DNA of 64,000 nt from Stomoxys calcitrans. Its lineage: Eukaryota > Arthropoda > Insecta > Diptera > Muscidae. The position numbers and the translations under genes are program-made. The notes under the pieces are model-generated. The model searched no databases. It saw only the letters and a program-made list of their open reading frames with translations, and had not been told where the DNA came from. This document shows, piece by piece, positions 41,277 through 52,815 of the stretch (the stretch's first letter is position 1; each line of letters begins with the position of its first letter). The DNA is taken from positions 184,539,695 to 184,603,694 of the forward strand of contig NC_081553.1 in NCBI RefSeq assembly GCF_963082655.1. The letters are read 5' to 3'.

Positions 41277-42617
41277 ATACCCACCACCATAGGATGGAGG
41301 TATACTTATCTAGTCATTCCGTTTGTAACACCTCGAAATATTCGTCTAGGACCCCATAAAGTACAATATATATATATTCTTGATCGTCATGTCATTTTAA
41401 GTCGATCTAGCCATGTCTGTCCGTCCGTCCGTCCATCTGTCCGTCGTCCGTCTGTCCATCCGTGTGTCCGTCTGTACGTCCGTCCGTCTGTCCGTCCGTC
41501 TGTCCGTCCGTCTGTCCGTCCGTCTGTCCGTCCGTCTGTCCGTCCGTCTGTCCGTCCGTCTGTCCGTGTGTCCGTCTGTACGTCCGTCCGTCCGTCTGTC
41601 TGTCCGTCCATCCGGCTGTCGAAAGCACGCTAACCTTCGAAGGAGAAAAGCTAGCCGCTTGAAATTTTGCACGAATACTTCTTATTAGTGTAGGTCGGTT
41701 GGGTTAGTAAATGGGCTATTTCGGTTCATGTTTTGGTATAGCTGCTATATAAACCGATCATGGAATTTGACTTCTTGAGCCTCTAGAAGGCGCAATTCTT
41801 ATCCGATTTGGCTAAAAATTAGCATGAGGTACTTTGTTATGATTTACAACAAGTGCCTTATGTGTGGTTTAAAACGGTTCATAACCTGATATAGCTGTCA
41901 TATATATACCGATCTAGGGTCTTGACTTCTTCGGCCTCTAGAGGGCGCAATTTCTATCCCATTTAGCTGGAATTCACAATGTAGCATTTTGTTATGACTT
42001 TCAACAAATGTGTCAAGTACGGTTCGAATCGGTCAATAATCTGATATAACTTCCATATAAACCGATCTCCCAATTTGACTTCTTGAGCCCCTGAAGCCGC
42101 AATTGTTGTCCGGTTGTGCTCAAATTGTGCACATTGTGTTTTTTTATGACTTGCAACAACTGTGCCAAGTTCGGTCCGAATCGGTCTATAACGTGATATA
42201 GCTCCCATATAAACAAATCTCCCGATTTGACTTCTTGAACCTCTAGAAACCGCAATTTTTGTCCGACTTAGCTATAATTTCGTAGATAATGTTCTGTTAC
42301 GACTTCCATTAACTGTGTCAATTACGATCCGAATCGGTCTATAACCTGATATAGCTCCCATATAAACCGATCTCCCTATTTGACTTCTTGATCCCTTACA
42401 AGCCGCAATTTTAGTCCGATTTGGTTCAAATTAAGCATGTAGTGTTTTGCTTTGACTTCCAACAACTGTACCAAGTATGGTCCAAATCAGTCTATAACCT
42501 GATATAGCTCCCATGGAAACCAGTCTCCCGATTATCCTTGTTCGGTTCCTAAAAACTTCAATTTTTGCTGGTTTGACAGAAGTTTTGATTGTAGAATAAA
42601 AGTATGGCATTCAACTA
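41277..42617 (+). mobile_element. F1 Helitron-like element, outer shell of a four-deep nest (left)
   Basis: Head TACCCACCACCATAGGATGG, GTTTGTAACACCTCGAAATA, TATATATATTC, TTGATCGTCATGTCATTTTA, then an expanded (GTCY)n block. It has about five 152-bp units, then TTTGCTGGTTTGACAGAAGT and GGCATTCAACTATGTT. At that point F2 begins. The remaining F1 end is at 45,240-45,318. Confidence 0.75.
41415..41612. repeat. (GTCC/GTCT)n microsatellite, about 195 bp
   Basis: An almost uninterrupted run of GTCCGTCCGTCT-type words. Because the period is four bases with no stop words, it stays open in several frames on both strands, as Arg/Pro/Ser/Val and Asp/Gly/Arg/Thr repeats. None of these is a gene. Confidence 0.95.
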
Positions 42618-43199
42618 TGTTCATGTATGTATGTCATACCGTTTGCAACACATCGAAATATCAATTTCCGACCCTACAAGGTATATATATTTCGGACCGT
42701 CATAAAATTCTAAGAGGATTTAACGATGTCAGTGTGTCTGTCCATCTGTCCGTCCGTCTGTTGTTATCACTCTACAGCCTTCAAAAATTGAGAAAAATTG
42801 AGCTGAAATTTAGCGCAGATACGTCTTTTTGATGCACACTGGTTAAGTTCTTGAACGGGCCAAATCGGACTATATTTGGATATAGCTGCTATATAGACCG
42901 ATCTGCCGATAAAAGATCTAAAGCCCAAAAGTACTTTATTTTTTATCGGATTTCGCTGAAAAATGAAACAGCGATTTATCTTGAGCCTCCCGATATCTGA
43001 TCTTTATATGGCCCTGATCGGGCCAAATTTGGATATAGCTGCCATATAGACCCATCTCCCGATAAAGGATCTAAAGCCCATAAAAGCTTTATTTTTTATC
43101 CGATTTCGCTGAAATTTGAAACAGGGAGTTATTTTAAGCCTCCCTATTTCCGACCTAAATACGGATTATATTTAGATATAGCTGCCATATAGACCGAGA
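42618..43199 (+). mobile_element. F2 Helitron-like element, second shell (left)
   Basis: GTTTGCAACACATCGAAATA, TTCCGACCCTACAAGGTATA, CTGTCCGTCCGTCTGTTGTT, then three units (ATAGCTGCCATATAGACCGA, CGGATTTCGCTGAAA). It is interrupted at 43,200 and resumes at 45,001 with TTATCGGATTTCGCTGAAAT. Confidence 0.7.
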
Positions 43200-43975
43200 T
43201 CCGTCTGTCTGTCCATCTGTCTGTCCGCCTGTCCATGTTAATTTGTGTAAGAACTACAGGTCTCAATTTTCATCCGATCGTCTTCAAATTTGGTATGAGC
43301 ATGTTTTTTGGCCTAGAGACGAAGCCTATTAAAATTGGAAAAAATCGGTTCAGATTTGGATATAGTTTCCATATATATGTTCGCCCGATTTGCAGTAATA
43401 CAGCAACAAAATCGTCATTTGTCAACCGATTCTCTCGAAATTTGGCAGGAAGGATTTTCTTACGACTCCTAATATTACTGACGAATTTCAGATAAATCGG
43501 TTCAGATTTGGATATAGCTTCCATATATATGTTCGTCCGATTTGCAATAATACAGCAATAAAATGGTCACTTATTAACTGATTCTCTAGAAAATCGACAG
43601 GAAGGATTTTCTTTTAACTCTCAATATTACTGGTGAATTTCATAGAAATCAGTTCAGATTTAGATATAGCTCCCATATATATGTTCGTCCGATTTGCAGT
43701 AATACAGCAACAAAATGATCAGTTGTCAACCGATTCTCTCGAAATTTTGGCAGGAGGAATTTTTTTATGACTCTCAATATTACTGGTGAATTTCATAGAA
43801 ATCGGTTCAGATTTGGATATAGCTCCCATATATATGTTCGTCCGATTTGCAGTAACACATCAATAAAATCGTCATTTGTTAACCGATTCTCTCGAAATTT
43901 GGCAGGAACATTATTGGTGAATTTCATGAAAATCGGTTCAGATTTGGATATAGCTCCCATACATAAAGGGTGATT
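43200..43975 (+). mobile_element. F3 Helitron-like element, third shell (left)
   Basis: Begins inside its (GTCY)n block (CCGTCTGTCTGTCCATCTGT), so the outermost left end is missing. Then TCATCCGATCGTCTTCAAAT and ~152-bp units (GGTTCAGATTTGGATATAGC, CTCGAAATTTGGCAGGAAGG). It is broken by the mariner derivative. Confidence 0.7.
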
Positions 43976-44780
43976 TTTTTGAGGTTAGGATTTTCATGCA
44001 TTAGTATTTGACAGATCACGTGGGATTTCAGACATGGTGTCAAAGAGAAAGATGCTCAGTATGCTTTGACATTTCATCATGAATAGACTTACTAACGAGC
44101 AACGCTTGCAAATCATTGAATTTTATTACCAAAATCAGTGTTCGGTTCGAAATGTGTTCATTCACCGTAACGTTGCGTCCAACAGCATCTTTGAAAAAAT
44201 ACGGTCCAATGATTCCACCAGCGTACAAACCACACCAAACAGTGCATTTTTCGGGATGCATGGGCAGTTCTTGAACGGCTTCTGGTTGCTCTTCACTCCA
44301 AATGCGGCAATTTTGCTTATTTACGTAGCCATTCAACCAGAAATGAGCCTCATCGCTGAACAAAATTTGTCAAAAATTCGAACCGAACACTGATTTTGGT
44401 AATAAAATTCAATGATTTGCAAGCGTTGCTCGTTAGTAAGTCAAACCACACCAAACAGTGCATTTTTCGGGATGCATGGGCAGTTCTTGAACGGCTTCTG
44501 GTTGCTCTTCACTCCAAATGCGGCAATTTTGCTTATTTACGTAGCCATTCAACCAGAAATGAGCCTCATCGCTGAACAAAATTTTTCAAAATTTCGAACC
44601 GAACACTGATTTTGGTAATAAAATTCAATGATTTGCAAGCGTTGCTCGTTAGTAAGTCTATTCATGATGAAATGTCAAAGCATACTGAGCATCTTTCTCT
44701 TTGACACCATGTCTGAAATCCCACGTGATCTGTCAAATACTAATGCATGAAAATCCTAACCTCAAAAAAATCACCCTTTA
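43974..44780. mobile_element. Palindromic rosa-mariner derivative
   Basis: An 803-bp element (43,976-44,778) flanked by TA. The first ~178 bp (AAGGGTGATTTTTTTGAGG ... GTGTTCGGTTCGAAAT) reappear as a near-perfect reverse complement at the right end. Each arm is the transposase start region of the mariner at 21,365-22,637. Between the arms lies a transposase fragment around the first catalytic Asp, duplicated with a 216-bp period (44,227 and 44,443). There is no complete transposase. Transcripts would fold into a long hairpin. Confidence 0.85.
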
Positions 44781-45000
44781 TATATATCGTCCGATTTTCA
44801 CCCCTAGAGCCACGGCAAGCGCATTTATTGACCAATCTTGCCAAAATTTTGCACAACGCCTTCCTCGACGAATTCCACAATATCCATAAAGTTTGATCGA
44901 AATCGGTTCGGATTTAGATATAGCTCCCATCTATATGTTCGTCACATTTTGGTAATTTTTTGTTGGCACCGCCCGACTTTTGCCTTTCCTTGCTGGTTTT
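44781..45000 (+). mobile_element. F3 Helitron-like element, third shell (right end)
   Basis: TCGTCCGATTTTCACCCCTA, AAATCGGTTCGGATTTAGAT, then GGCACCGCCCGACTTTTGCC and TTTCCTTGCTGGTTT: the F3 terminus, as at 14,380-14,415. Confidence 0.75.
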
Positions 45001-45239
45001 TATCGGATTTCGCTGAAATTTGAAACAGAGAGTAGTTTTAGGCCTCCCAACAACCGACGCAAATTTGGTTTAGATCGGATTTTATTTAGATATATGTAGC
45101 TGTCATATAGACAGATCTGCCGATAAAGGGTCTGAAGCCCATAAAAGCTGCATTTGCTGCACGATTTCGTTGAAATTTGAAACAGGGAGTTATTTTAAGC
45201 CTCCCGACATTTGGCCCGGCCGAGCGTAACACGTTTTTA
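45001..45239 (+). mobile_element. F2 Helitron-like element, second shell (right end)
   Basis: Resumes F2 units (GATTTCGCTGAAATTTGAAA, GCTGTCATATAGACAGATCT) and ends GGCCCGGCCGAGCGTAACAC, GTTTTTATTTG. Confidence 0.7.
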
Positions 45240-45318
45240 TTTGTTTTGTATAAATTTTTAACAGAATTCATGGTGGTGGGTTTCCAAGATTCGGCCCGGC
45301 ATGCTTTTACTTGTAAAA
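45240..45318 (+). mobile_element. F1 Helitron-like element, outer shell (right end)
   Basis: TTTTGTATAAATTTTTAACA, GAATTCATGGTGGTGGGTTT, GGCCCGGCATGCTTTTACTT. Compared with the uninterrupted F1b end at 24,226-24,360 this is the direct continuation of the text that stops at 42,617. Confidence 0.7.
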
Positions 45319-46916
45319 GAATAGTTTTGTCCCTTGATCTTCCTTTCTGCGCAATTGCACCTAGAATATCCAATGGTGTGATGCCCTTCACATAAAACGT
45401 TTTATTAAAAATTGTTTAAGTGAACATAATCATTGGCCTTTATCATGATTAGAGCTCATTAAAACCCGAAATTGTTCACTTTGACTTAACACGACAGCTG
45501 ACAGTGACACAAAAAGAGTTTAATTCCCCAAAATTTTTGACCTTTAAAACTCAAAATAAACCTTTTGACATTTTTCCAAATGTAACTACAAATGTTTAAT
45601 AGAGTTGATAAATTTGAAACAAGTAGTCGTACCCATCGTCATGGCATAAATAATAAAATTTACATTACTAATTTACCCTACAGCAATGTATGTTTAAATG
45701 GTGTTTCATTATCGCTCATTCCAAAAACCACTATAATATTTAACATGGTTTTTAATTTTATTCGGAAAACCATTTCAAATATAATTATCAAATATTTATA
45801 CAAAAAACTGAATATAAATTAATTACAATAGGGATATTGTGATGTACTTTGGTAATTTTCACAGGAAATTTAAACTAAATTTGGATATAATGATGGATAA
45901 TCGCTATGATATATGTATGGATGTACGAGTATGTGTGTATAAGGGGCCATAAATGAGGGTGTGTTGCTGTGAGTGAATGATTAGATCAATACCGGCAACC
46001 ATTTACATATTTGTCTTCGATTGATGTTGCTAATGCAATTTTAATTTATTGCCACTACATACACTCGAAGAAAAATGTCTAGAAAAGAATTTTCATCATT
46101 ATTGGGGGGAAAACTACGAAAAATTCCCATAAACATTCCATAAGGGAACAGGGGATACTTCTCTCACATTAATGTGTGCAGTCCGATTAAAGTTTAATCT
46201 CAATGATAAGGGCCCTTTTTCTTTAGGCAGGAATACGGAGGGGAAAATGAAAAAACTAAAATTTTGTATAGGCAAAAATGGGTGATTTTTCTAAAATTTA
46301 TTTTAGCCTAAGCCTTAGAGGCCAAATTTTTAGTTTATAAAACAAAAATTTCTAAAAGTGTATTTATATATAAAATAATTTATTCTTAGCGTTCTACCTT
46401 GTGACACTTATTTCAATTGCATCAGATTACAAAATTGAATGCAAATGCAATTTTGTATACATGCACACACACACACACACACACACTTAAACCATACCTG
46501 ATTAAGGTAAAAAAAAACCTGACGACAAACTAGAAATAAGAAAATCTATGTCAAATGCATACAAATTAATTGCTGTTTATCTATTTTGAATCATATTTGC
46601 TGGCGATGCAATCAAACACACATTCAATAGACCAATAATAGAAAAATGTTATCATATTGATACCAATTGGTTTAAACAAAAATAAAATTTGCCACAAAAT
46701 ATCCCAAAGATACATTCTTTAAATTTTAGAAGTATGAGGATGGCTCGAACCAAAAATTTGAAAACTTAAAATGACTGAATCTAATAGGGTGTTGACTAGA
46801 TCTGGCAAACTATAGACAACATTCGATAATTTCGATATTTTTAATAATAAACATCGATAGTATGGATACCTATATTTCACCTATATTTCAAACGAAAATG
46901 AAAGTAACAACTAAAA
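45319..46916. other. No gene recognised; SINE scrap and (AC)n inside
   Basis: Mostly AT-rich unique DNA. A decayed SINE 3' part lies at about 46,124-46,225 (TAAACATTCCATAAGGGAAC, GATAAGGGCCC) on the minus strand. A (CA)n run is at 46,463-46,486. The 76-codon frame at 45,592 has no motif I recognise. Confidence 0.5.
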
Positions 46917-48655
46917 AGGCGTTAAGTTCGCCCGGGCAGAACTTTGGATACCCGCCACCTCGGGTATATATGTAAACCAGCTTTCGTCATAATCCGGTGA
47001 AAAATTCATAATATGTCGAAATAGGGTTCAATTTGGATCAAATTCGGCCGGACATGTTCTAAATATAGACGGAATACAGAGCGATTTCAACCATATACGA
47101 CACAGATGTTGAAAAGCCTAACATAAGTCACTGTGTCAAATTTCAGTGAAATCGTATTATAAATGCGCCTTTTATGGGGCCAAGACCTTAAATCGAGATA
47201 TAGGTCTATATGGCAGCTATATCCAAATCTGAACCGATTTGGGCCAAGTTTCAGAAAAATGTCGAAGAGCCTCATACAACTCACTGTTCCAAATTTCGGC
47301 GACATCCAGCAATAAATGCGCTTTTTATGGACCCAGAACCTTAAACCGAGAGTTTGGTCTATATGGCAGCTATATCCACATCTGGACCGATCTGAGCCAA
47401 CTCAAAGAAGAATGATCTTGATCGATCTAAGCCAAATTGCAGAAATATGTCGCGGGGCCTAACCTAACTCACTGTTCCAAATTTCGGCGAAATCGGACAA
47501 TGAATGCGCTTTTTATGGACCCAAACCCTTTAATCGAGAGATAGGTCTATATGGCAGTTATATCCACATCTGCACCGATCTAAGTCAAAATGAAAAAGAA
47601 TGCCGAAGGGCTAAGCACAACCCACTGTCCCAAATTTCGACAAAACCGGACAATAAATGCGCCTTTTATGGCCCCAAAACCATAAATCGAGAGATTGGTC
47701 TATATGGCAGCTATATGCAAATCTTGATCGAACTAGGCCAAATTGCAGAAATATGTCGAGGGGCCTAACATAACTCATTGTCCGAAATTTCCGCGAAATC
47801 GGACAATAAATGCGCCTTTTATGGGCCCAAAACCTTAAAACGAGAGATCGGTCTATATGGCAGCTATATCCAAATCTGGACCGATCAGGGCCAAATTGAT
47901 GAAAAATGTTAAAGAGCCTTACACATCTTACTGTCCCAAATTTCGGCGAAATCGGACAATAAATGTGGCTTTTATCGGCCTAAGACCTTAAATAGGCGGA
48001 TCGGTCTATATGGCAGCTATATCCAAATCTGAACAGATCTGGGCCAAATTGAAGAGTGATGTCGAAGAGCATAGCAAAAATCACTGTCCCAAATTTCAGC
48101 GATATCGGACAATAAATGCGCCTTTTATGGGCCGAAGGCATTAAAACGAGAGATCGGTATATGGCAGCTATATCCAAATCTGGACCAAATTGAAGAATGA
48201 TGTCGAAGGGCCTTACACAACTCACTGTCCCAAATTTCGGCGAAATCAAACATTAAATGCGACTTTTATGAGCCCAAAACCTTAAATCGAGAGATCAGTC
48301 TAGGTATATCCCAATTGGAACTGATCTTGGTCAAATAAAAGAAAGATATCGAAGGCTCTAACACAACTCACTCTCCCAAATTTCGGCAAAATCGGACAAT
48401 AAATGCGCAGCTATATCCAAATCTGAACCGATCTGAGCCAAATTGAAGACGAATGTCGAAGGGCCCATCACAACTCAGCGTCCAGAATTTCAGCAAAATC
48501 GGATTATAAATGTGGCTTTTATGCGCCTAAGACCTTAAATCGGCGGATCGGGGCTATTTCAAGATATAGTCCAATATAGCCCATCTTCGTACTTGACCTG
48601 CTTATGGACAAAAAAAAAAGAATCTGTGCAGAATTTCAGCTCAATATCTCTGTTT
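46917..48655 (-). mobile_element. F2 Helitron-like element with ~12-unit array
   Basis: Starts GGCGTTAAGTTCGCCCGGGC and ACCCGCCACCTCGGGTATAT, the F2 end in reverse. Units follow with AGGTCTATATGGCAGCTATA, CCAAATTTCGGCGAAATCGG and ACAATAAATGCGCCTTTTAT. It breaks in CAGCTCAATATCTCTGTTTT, where F1 begins, so its (GTCY)n head is missing. Confidence 0.75.
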
Positions 48656-49308
48656 TCATACCCTCCACTATAGGATGGGTTTGTAACTACTCGAAATATT
48701 CGTCTGAGACCCCATTAAGTATATATTTTTTTGATCGTCGTGACATTTTATATCGACCTAGCCATGTCCGTTCGTCCATCTGTCCGCCTGTCCGTCTGTT
48801 TGTCGAAAGCGCAATAACTTTCGAAGGAGTAAAGCCAGCCGCTTGATATTTTGCACAAGTACTTCCTATTAGTGTAGGTCGGTTGGTATTGCAAATGGGC
48901 TATATCGGTCCATGTTTTGATATAGTTGCCATATAAACCGATTTTGGATCTTGACTTCTTGAGCCTCTATAGGTCGCAATTATTATTCGATTTGGCTGAA
49001 ATTGTACAACGACTTTTCTCATGAAAATCAACATACGTGGCAATTATGGTCTGAATCGGCCCATATAAACCGATCTCCCTATTTTACTTCTTGAGCAGCT
49101 TAAGGTCGCAATTTTTATTCGAATTGGCTGAAATTTTACACAACAACTTCTACTATGGTCTCCAACATTCTGTTCAATTATGGTCCGAGTCGGACGATAA
49201 CTTGATATTATAGCTCCAATATCATAGCAAATCTTTCCTTTTATCATATGTTTGCCTTAAAAGAGATGCCGGGAAAAGAACTCAACAAATACGATCCATG
49301 GTGGAGGC
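48656..49308 (+). mobile_element. F1 Helitron-like element, short copy
   Basis: Head ATACCCTCCACTATAGGATG, GTTTGTAACTACTCGAAATA, core TTGATCGTCGTGACATTTTA, and CTGTCCGCCTGTCCGTCTGT. Two to three units follow, then AAGAGATGCCGGGAAAAGAA and ATCCATGGTGGAGG. The terminal GGCCGAACTTAGC part is lost. Confidence 0.7.
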
Positions 49309-49640
49309 ATGGAGGACTGTGCAACGTCTCGTTATCTTCTCCACATAAGTGAGCTTGCAGTCCTATGTTTTCTGTCCTATCTACCCGGACCCTTAACTCG
49401 GACTGCGTAGCCCCGAAAAGCTTCGGATTAACCAACTTTATTGACGGCAGTCCACTGGTCTTCATGGCCATATCGTCTGCTCTTTCATTGGCCCGGCAAC
49501 CAAACATTGCGGATCGTGTTTTCCTCAAAAAAGTCATGGGTCTCCTTCTTACAAGCCAGGACTGATCGCGACCTAACTCTTCCAGGTTGTTATTGCCCTG
49601 ATGGCCAGTTTACTGTCCGTAAAGATATTCACACTCACAA
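49309..49640 (-). pseudogene. Family C RNase H fragment
   Basis: The minus strand reads VNIFTDSKLAIRAITTW (RNase H Asp block, as at 60,608 on the other strand). After a frame change it gives GCRANERADDMAMKTSG, the last RNase H block (GNERADELA type), and NPKLFGATQSELRVRV. Stops and frame changes show decay. Confidence 0.7.
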
Positions 49641-50335
49641 AGTGGATATCAATTATTGCTCTTCTCCCAATTCTTTTCATTTAAGCACCACATGGACATG
49701 GTCGGTAAATATGCCCGATTTAGGGGTGTTTTGGGGAGTGGGGTGGTCCCCCAAACACTAAACCCTGAAAATATATCAGCAATATGGGGGGGGGTGTTTT
49801 GGGGAAGGGGTGGACCCCCAGAAACTTTGTTCCAAATTTGGATATCAGATTCGTATTTCACTCCCAAATACCTTTCATTTGAGTCCCATATTGGCATGGT
49901 CGGTATATATGTCGGATTTAGGGGTGTCTTGGGGGTTAGGGTGGTCCCCCAAACACTTGGTCAATTGGATACCTGATACGTTTTCTAATCTTAAATATCT
50001 TTCAATTGAGTCCCATATTGTCGTGATTGGTCTAAATATGTGATTGGTAGGTTTTGGGGTGGGGCGGGGGTGGGCGCCCCCCCCCCCCCCTCCTAGGTAC
50101 CCCATTCAAAATTTGAATACCAAATTTTTATTTTTAGGTTACTATAAGAGAGCACACAAAATTTCGCTTAAATCGCACCACCCATCTGTGAGATCTGGCG
50201 TTTCTGTAAATTAGGGTAAGGGGGAGGGTCCGCTCCCCCTTCAGATATTGAAAAATCTAGTACCCTATTTTCACCACGGGATCATTATGCACCATCAGTG
50301 AAAATTTTAAGAAAATCGATCGATTGATTTTTTTA
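49641..50335 (+). repeat. Family F5 ~129-bp tandem array, second locus
   Basis: Three units with TACCTTTCATTTGAGTCCCA, GGTCGGTAAATATG and GGGGTGTTTTGGGGAGTGGG. It closes with ACAAAATTTCGCTTAAATCG and GTGAGATCTGGCG, the same flank as at 27,240-27,300. A C-run (CCCCCCCCCCCC) lies near 50,080. Confidence 0.65.
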
Positions 50336-52815
50336 TAGGGTATTATAAATTTGTGCATTTACATATTTACAACGCTAAGAAGGAGAATAGCTAGACCCAT
50401 CGATAAGTTTACGGATCGGCTTAGGATCACTTCCTGATTCGATTTAGCTATGTCCGTCTGTCTGTCAGTCCATGTTTTCTTGTAACCAATGTACAGGTCG
50501 CATTTGTAGTCTGATATTCACAAAATTTTGCACAAGTGTCTTTTTTGGTCCAAGGACGAACGCTGAACGTCCAGATTTAGATATAGCTCCCATATATATC
50601 TTTCATCCGATATGCCCTTTTAAAGCTGTAGAAGCCACAATCTCGGTCCGATCCTTACAAAATTTGGCACAAAGTGTTGTTTTTAACGACCCAAAATGCT
50701 TGCAAATTTTTATTGAAATCCGTCCAGATTTAGATATAGCTCCCATATATATCTTTCATCCGATATGCCTTTTTAAAGCTGTAGGAGCCGCAACTTTGGT
50801 GCGATCTCTACCAAATTTGGCATGAAATGTTTCGTGTGACGTCCCAAAAGTGTGTGCAAAATATCATCGAAATCGGTTCAGATTTAAATATAGCTCCCAT
50901 ATATAACTTTCGTCCGATTTGACCTATAAAGGCAGTAGAAGGCACAATTTTGGTCCGATCTTTACAAAATTTGGCATGTGCCGATTTAGTCAACGTCCTC
51001 ATATGTGTGCAAAGTTCCATAAAAATCGGTCCAGATTTAGATATAGCTCCCATATATATCTTTCATCCGATATGCGTTTTCAAAGCTGTAGGAGCCGCAA
51101 TTTTGATGCGATCTCTACCAAATTTGGCATGAAATGTTTCGTGTGACGTCCCAATATGTGTGCAAAATTTCATTATAATCGGTTCAGATTTAGATATAGC
51201 TCCCATATATAACTTTCATCCGATTTGACCTATAAAGGCTGTAGAAGGCACAATTTTGATACGATCTTTACAAAATTTGATACGAAGTACTTTTTGTGAC
51301 GTCCCAATATGTGTGCAAAATTTCATCAAAATCGGTTCTGATTTATATATAGCTCCCATGTATATCTTTCAGCCGATATGCCCTTTTTAAGCTGTAGTAG
51401 CCACAATTTTGGTCCCATCCTTACAAAATTTGGCATGGGCCGTTTTATTTAACATTCTCATATGTGTGCAAAGTTCCATAAAAATAGGTCCGGATTTAGA
51501 CATAGCTCCCATATATATCTTTCATCCGATATGCCTTTTTAAAGCTGTAGGAGCCGCAATTTTGGTGCGATCTCTACCAAATTTGGCATGAAATGTTTCG
51601 TGTGACGTCCCAAAATGTGTGCAAAATTTCATCATAGTCGGATCAGATTTATATATAGCTTCCATGTATATCTTTCATCCGATTTGACCTATAAAGGCTG
51701 TAGAAGGCACAATTTTGATCCGATCTTCACTAAGATTGACACGAAGTACTTTTTGTGACGTCCCAATATATGTGCAAAATTTCATCGAAATCGGTTCAGA
51801 TTTAGATATAGCTCCCATATATAACTTTCGTCCGATTTGACCTATAAAGGCTGTAGAAGGCAGAATTTTGGTCCGATCTTTACAACATTTGACACGAAGC
51901 GCTTTTTGTGATGTTCCAATATGTGTGCAAAATTTCATCATAATCGGATCAGATTTAGATATAGCTCCCATATATAACTTTCGTCCGATTTGACCTATAA
52001 AGGCAGTAGAAGGCACAATTTTGGTATGATCTTTACAAAATTTGGCACGAAGCTCTTTTTGTGACGTCCTAATATATGTGCAAAATTTTATCGAAATCGG
52101 TTCAGATTTAGATATAGCTCCCATATATATCTTTCGTCCGATTTGACCTATAAAGGCTATAGAAGGCACAATTTTGGTCCGATCTTTACAAAATTTGACA
52201 CGAAGTACTTTTTATGACGTCCTAATATGTGCGCAAAATTTCATCGAAATCGGTCCAGATTTAGATATAGCTCCCATATATATCTTTCATCCGATTTGAC
52301 CTATAAATGCTGAAAAAGCCACAATTTTGGTCCGATCTTTACAAAATTTAGCACGAAGTACTTTTGATGTCCCAATATGTGTGCAAAATTTCATCATAAT
52401 CGGATTAGATTTATATATAGCTATATAGCTCCCATGTTTATTTTTCATCCGATATGGCCTTTTAAAGCTGTAGAAGCCAACATTTTGGTCCGATCTTTAC
52501 AAAATTTGGAATGGAGCGTTTTATTCAACGTTCTCATATGTGTGCAAAGTTTCATAAAAATCGGTCCAGATTTAGATATAGCTCCCATATATACTTTTCA
52601 TCCGATATGGCCTTTTAAAGCTGTGGAAGCCACAATTTTGGTCCGATCTTTACAAAATTTGGCATGGGCCGTTTTATTCAAGGTCCTCATATGTGTGCAA
52701 AGTTTCATAAAAATCGGTCCAAATTTAGATATAGCTCCCATATATATTTTTCATCTGATATGGCCTTTTAAGGCTGTAAAAGCCACAATTTTGGTCCGAT
52801 CTCTACAAAATTTTT
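50336..52815 (+). mobile_element. F3-related Helitron-like element (F4) with ~153-bp array
   Basis: Head GGGTATTATAAATTTGTGCA, ATTCGATTTAGCTATGTCCG, TCTGTCTGTCAGTCCATG, then ~15 units. GATTTAGATATAGCTCCCAT recurs at 50,573, 50,727, 51,034 and 51,187, that is every ~153 bp. Each unit also has CCGATCTTTACAAAATTTGG and TGTGTGCAAAATTTCATC. The right terminus is not seen. Confidence 0.75.

Noticed and set aside
41265..41688. Long Arg/Thr/Asp/Gly and Ser/Val/Arg/Pro frames on both strands
   Set aside because: They come from a period-four (GTCY)n microsatellite and carry no real coding signal.
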